Origin: Puniceicoccales bacterium
GTDB lineage: Bacteria > Verrucomicrobiota > Verrucomicrobiia > Opitutales > LL51
Direction of reading: 5' to 3'
Length of the DNA: 18,847 nt
Assembly (NCBI GenBank): GCA_031259665.1
Contig: JAIRLD010000071.1
Coordinates: forward strand, 1 to 18,847
Position numbers and translations under genes: made by a program. The notes below the pieces were generated by a model, which made no database searches, was not told the origin of the DNA, and was given only the letters and a program-made list of their open reading frames with translations. Shown piece after piece: positions 16,121 through 18,847 of this stretch; within the stretch, counting starts at the first letter, position 1, and each line of letters opens with the position of its first letter.

Positions 16121-18820
16121 TTAATTTTGTACAATTTCTGCAGAAAGGCCATTAAAATTACACATAAATTCGCGTTCACACCAAAAATTTACACTACTTC
16201 CACCAGAATTTTCTTTGAATAAATGACAACAATATGGCACCATAATACGAGCGACTGGAACTTCGAAATGATGAGTATCTGTACCGGGCCCAACACACCA
16301 CTCAATAGGCCCACCTATCGCTGCAGATTCTGCAATTTGATGAGCTATGGTAGCGGTACCTTGCATTCTTTGTTGAGCATAATCTGATTGCGTCTGACTT
16401 ACTCTCTCAAAATTGACGACACGATCAATTGTACAAGTTGAAGTCTCTGGATTTTTTCCAGGGAAATCAATTTTATCCAACGCAACTGCTACAAATGCTT
16501 TATGCATAGCAACTGTTTTAGCATATTTTTCTTGATTTCCTCCGTAAAATTTCTCGCAAACTTTTTCGAATTTTGCTTTCATCTCTTCCAACGAAAATGT
16601 TTTTGCCGGACCTGAATTGCGTATTTCGTATGCAGGAAATTCATCAAATAATTCTCTACCCATTACTTTTATCGCTGCCTTTCGATCTTCTCCGTCTAGT
16701 TTGTTAACCCATTCAGGATAAATTCCTTTTTTCAAGTTTGCTCTTTGGGTATGATTCAACGGCGCTCTTGCTTGTTTTCTGTCTTCCTTATTCAACCCTC
16801 TATACCACGCAGGCATTTCACGCCCCCAAAGACTTGATTCTTCCGGATTTTGACGTTGCGTTAGCCAATGATATCGCATCGCTTGACTTTGCCTGCATTC
16901 ACTTGATCCTATTTGCTTCTCAAGAAAATCTTTCATTATACGATAATCCCCGCCACTTTTTCTCATAATTTGCGATAATTCGTTAACTGCAGTCTCCATT
17001 GCTTTTGCTTCAGCTTCAATTGTTTGAGTTAATTTAAAACTACCATCGCTATTTCTTTCTGGCTTTGTAATCTTTGCTGGCAACTTTTCATCGATCTTCG
17101 CTTGGTAAAGCTTTACCATATTTGCGCATACGGCAATTGCGAATTCTGCCTTGTCTCCTCCTTCGATCATCTGTTGCGCGTAAGTTTGGATATAGGCTTG
17201 CTGCTTGAGGGTGCATGATTGAAACCCAGGTACTTTTTTTATTTCTTCAAATGCATTCATAAACATCGCATGTACCAATTCACGTTTTTCCTTATATTTT
17301 TGCGCTTCGACCAAAGCCTTTTCCAAATCTTGTTTTACCGTTTCATTTGCTATCTCAATTAGCTTTTGTCCATTGGCTTGTGTCTCAAAAAGAGCGATCG
17401 TTTCTTCCGGATATTTTTTCAATATTGCAAATACAGTATCTAAGAATTTCTTATTACCAGATTGTGCCGCTGAATGTAATGGCGCAAAACCGGATGAATC
17501 TGGTATTTCTAAATACTCCATTAATTGCTCTTTCGACAACACTCTATTCAGCGCCAAGAGAAGGCTTACTCCTTCATCTCTAGAACCCACTGCACCTTTT
17601 ATAAGTCCTATTAATTGATCTTTTGGCAATTTTCTAGCCACCGCCTTTAGGAAGCCTCCCATATTTGGACCCTTAAGTACCGCATGTAAAAGCATTTCAT
17701 CGGCTCCATATGGCATTTTTAGGACCTTGAGCAATTTCTCTTCTGACAATCTTTTAGCCAACGCCTCCAGGAACGCTCCTCCATGTTTAGACTCAGCTGC
17801 CAAATGCAAGGGCGTTTTTTGCTCATTGTCTCCTGCTTCTAAAAGACTTAAAAGTTGTTCTTCTGTCAATTTTGCAGCCGCTGCTTCTAGGAATGCTCCC
17901 CCTCCTTCATTCCAAGACCCTGCCGCTAAATGTAAGGGCGTTTTTTTCCCATTGTCTCCTGCTTTTAAAAAACCTAAAAGTTGTTCTTCTGTCAATTTTC
18001 CAACCACTGCTTCTAGGAATACTCCTCCATGTTTAGACCATGCCGCCCAATGCAAGGGCGTTTTTTGCTCATTGTCTTCTGCTTTTAAAAGACCTAAAAG
18101 TTGTTCTTCTGTCAATTTTGCAGCTACCGCTTCTAGGAATGCTCCCCCTCCTTCATTCCAAGACCCTGCCGCTAAATGTAAGGGCGTTTTTTTCCCATTG
18201 TCTCCTGCTTTTAAAAAACCCAAAAGTTGTTCTTCTGTCAATTTTCCAGCCACTGCTTCTAGGAATACTCCTCCATGTTTAGACCATGCCACCCAATGCA
18301 AGGGTGTTTTTTGCCCATCGTCTTTTATTTCTAAAAGACCTAAAAGTTGTTCTTCTGTCAATTTTGCAGCTACCGCCTTTAGAAATCCTATTGGATTTGG
18401 CCCATTAAACACCGTCCGTAAAAACATTTCACCGGATTTACTTGGCATTTTTAGGACCTCGAGCAATTTCTCTTCTGACAATCTTTTAGCCACTGCTTTT
18501 AGGAATGCTCCTCCATTTTCAGACCCTGCCGCCCAATGCAAGGGTGTTTTTTGCTCATTGTCTTCTGCTTTTAAAAGACCTAAAAGTTGTTCTTCTGTCA
18601 ATTTTCCAGCTACCGCTTCTAGGAATACTCCTCCATGTTTATCATCTGCTGCCCAATGCAAGAACTGGCAGCCTCCGACCTTTCTCTTAAGAACGTCTGG
18701 TAATAAATCCGAAGGAATTTTTTCGAGCACATCATTTACTGATTTAGTTGTAATTTTTGTCTTTTTGAGCAATTTCGACAAATTTTCGTAGTGTTTTCCA
18801 ATTTCCTTCCCTTTTTGCAT
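16121..18820 (-). CDS. Large ankyrin-repeat protein with unrecognised C-terminal domain
   Basis: An 899-residue protein with no signal peptide and a basic helical N-terminus (about 1-45). Residues about 45-480 hold ten or so repeats of 40-42 residues with the core KTPLHWAAWSKHGGVFLEAV and then a fixed helix KLTEEQLLGLLKA. This is longer than the usual 33-residue ankyrin unit. An 82-residue two-unit block is repeated with a 246-bp DNA period (17817-18385). From about 480 to 640 a helical Lys/Glu/Gln-rich region follows. The last 250 residues form a distinct domain with Trp-rich motifs (MPAWYRGL, YPEWVNKL) and a Cys-rich end (EWCVGPGTDTHHFEV, PYCCHLF, FWCEREFMCNF). I do not recognise this domain. 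The pattern of ankyrin array plus variable C-terminal domain is that of host-directed effectors. Export by a non-Sec route is inference. Confidence 0.88.
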   Translation of the reverse strand: MQKGKEIGKHYENLSKLLKKTKITTKSVNDVLEKIPSDLLPDVLKRKVGGCQFLHWAADDKHGGVFLEAVAGKLTEEQLLGLLKAEDNEQKTPLHWAAGSENGGAFLKAVAKRLSEEKLLEVLKMPSKSGEMFLRTVFNGPNPIGFLKAVAAKLTEEQLLGLLEIKDDGQKTPLHWVAWSKHGGVFLEAVAGKLTEEQLLGFLKAGDNGKKTPLHLAAGSWNEGGGAFLEAVAAKLTEEQLLGLLKAEDNEQKTPLHWAAWSKHGGVFLEAVVGKLTEEQLLGFLKAGDNGKKTPLHLAAGSWNEGGGAFLEAAAAKLTEEQLLSLLEAGDNEQKTPLHLAAESKHGGAFLEALAKRLSEEKLLKVLKMPYGADEMLLHAVLKGPNMGGFLKAVARKLPKDQLIGLIKGAVGSRDEGVSLLLALNRVLSKEQLMEYLEIPDSSGFAPLHSAAQSGNKKFLDTVFAILKKYPEETIALFETQANGQKLIEIANETVKQDLEKALVEAQKYKEKRELVHAMFMNAFEEIKKVPGFQSCTLKQQAYIQTYAQQMIEGGDKAEFAIAVCANMVKLYQAKIDEKLPAKITKPERNSDGSFKLTQTIEAEAKAMETAVNELSQIMRKSGGDYRIMKDFLEKQIGSSECRQSQAMRYHWLTQRQNPEESSLWGREMPAWYRGLNKEDRKQARAPLNHTQRANLKKGIYPEWVNKLDGEDRKAAIKVMGRELFDEFPAYEIRNSGPAKTFSLEEMKAKFEKVCEKFYGGNQEKYAKTVAMHKAFVAVALDKIDFPGKNPETSTCTIDRVVNFERVSQTQSDYAQQRMQGTATIAHQIAESAAIGGPIEWCVGPGTDTHHFEVPVARIMVPYCCHLFKENSGGSSVNFWCEREFMCNFNGLSAEIVQN
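17817..18385 (-). repeat. 246-bp higher-order tandem repeat inside the ankyrin gene
   Basis: The segment starting at 17941 recurs almost unchanged at 18187 (period 246 bp, 82 codons). Similarity extends left to about 17817 and right to about 18385. Each period codes for two different ankyrin-type units (KHGGVFLEAV and NEGGGAFLEA types). Near identity over hundreds of bases suggests recent amplification or gene conversion and a copy number that could change by recombination. Confidence 0.85.
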
Positions 18821-18847
18821 TCGTTTTTTCCTATCGATATCTTCTTG

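Noticed and set aside
17727..18791. Long plus-strand open frame of 354 codons
   Set aside because: It is the antisense shadow of the 246-bp ankyrin repeats. Its protein is a Ser/Pro/Cys-rich repeat with no independent start signal, while the minus strand has clear ankyrin motifs.

Overview
The window looks like an accessory region of an AT-rich, probably Gram-negative and host-associated bacterium. The reasons are two large ankyrin-repeat proteins, an exported kinase-like protein, several exported paralogues, a phage-derived terminase, long GC-rich hairpin repeats and many decaying genes beside a housekeeping glycogen synthase and a tRNA. The species cannot be fixed from the sequence. A PVC-type or similar intracellular symbiont is a reasonable guess and no more.

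Left part (1-9902, all minus strand): a two-gene module is present four times. In transcription order each copy is an exported helical protein of an unrecognised family, then an exported metallo-beta-lactamase-fold (MBL) hydrolase resembling the hydrolase domain of ComEC. Module A is 1494-415 plus a window-truncated MBL at 385-1. Module B is 3763-2996 plus 2945-1911. Module C is 6203-5344 plus 5344-4294, with both genes frameshifted. Module D is 9902-9213 plus 9179-8070 and is divergent. A fifth helical-gene copy survives only as a 5' relic (3876-4170). A Mu gp28-like terminase with a small companion gene (7926-6281) sits between modules C and D. A GC-rich array of palindromes fills 1655-1907.

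Middle (9903-12199): a divergent control region with a perfect 12-bp tandem repeat precedes a plus-strand, signal-peptide-bearing, kinase-like gene split by a frameshift at an A7 tract. Next come tRNA-Asn(GTT) on the minus strand with a good promoter, and a second GC-rich hairpin array. That array carries, in inverted orientation, the same module as the first array.

Right part (12200-18847): glgA (plus strand) ends at a clear hairpin terminator. It faces a minus-strand ankyrin-type gene (15186-13763) whose last repeat is thrown out of frame by a 17-bp duplication. Then come a roughly 500-bp AT-rich spacer, a small unknown gene (16057-15710) and an 899-residue ankyrin protein (18820-16121). 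The 899-residue protein has a 246-bp higher-order repeat and an unrecognised C-terminal domain. Both ankyrin proteins share an elongated repeat of about 40 residues.

The best candidate for an undescribed system is the repeated helical-protein/MBL pair: conserved order, close spacing, both partners exported, tandem amplification with divergence, and some copies decaying. Its function is not known to me. A surface or periplasmic nucleic-acid-handling, competition or host-interaction module is inference only.
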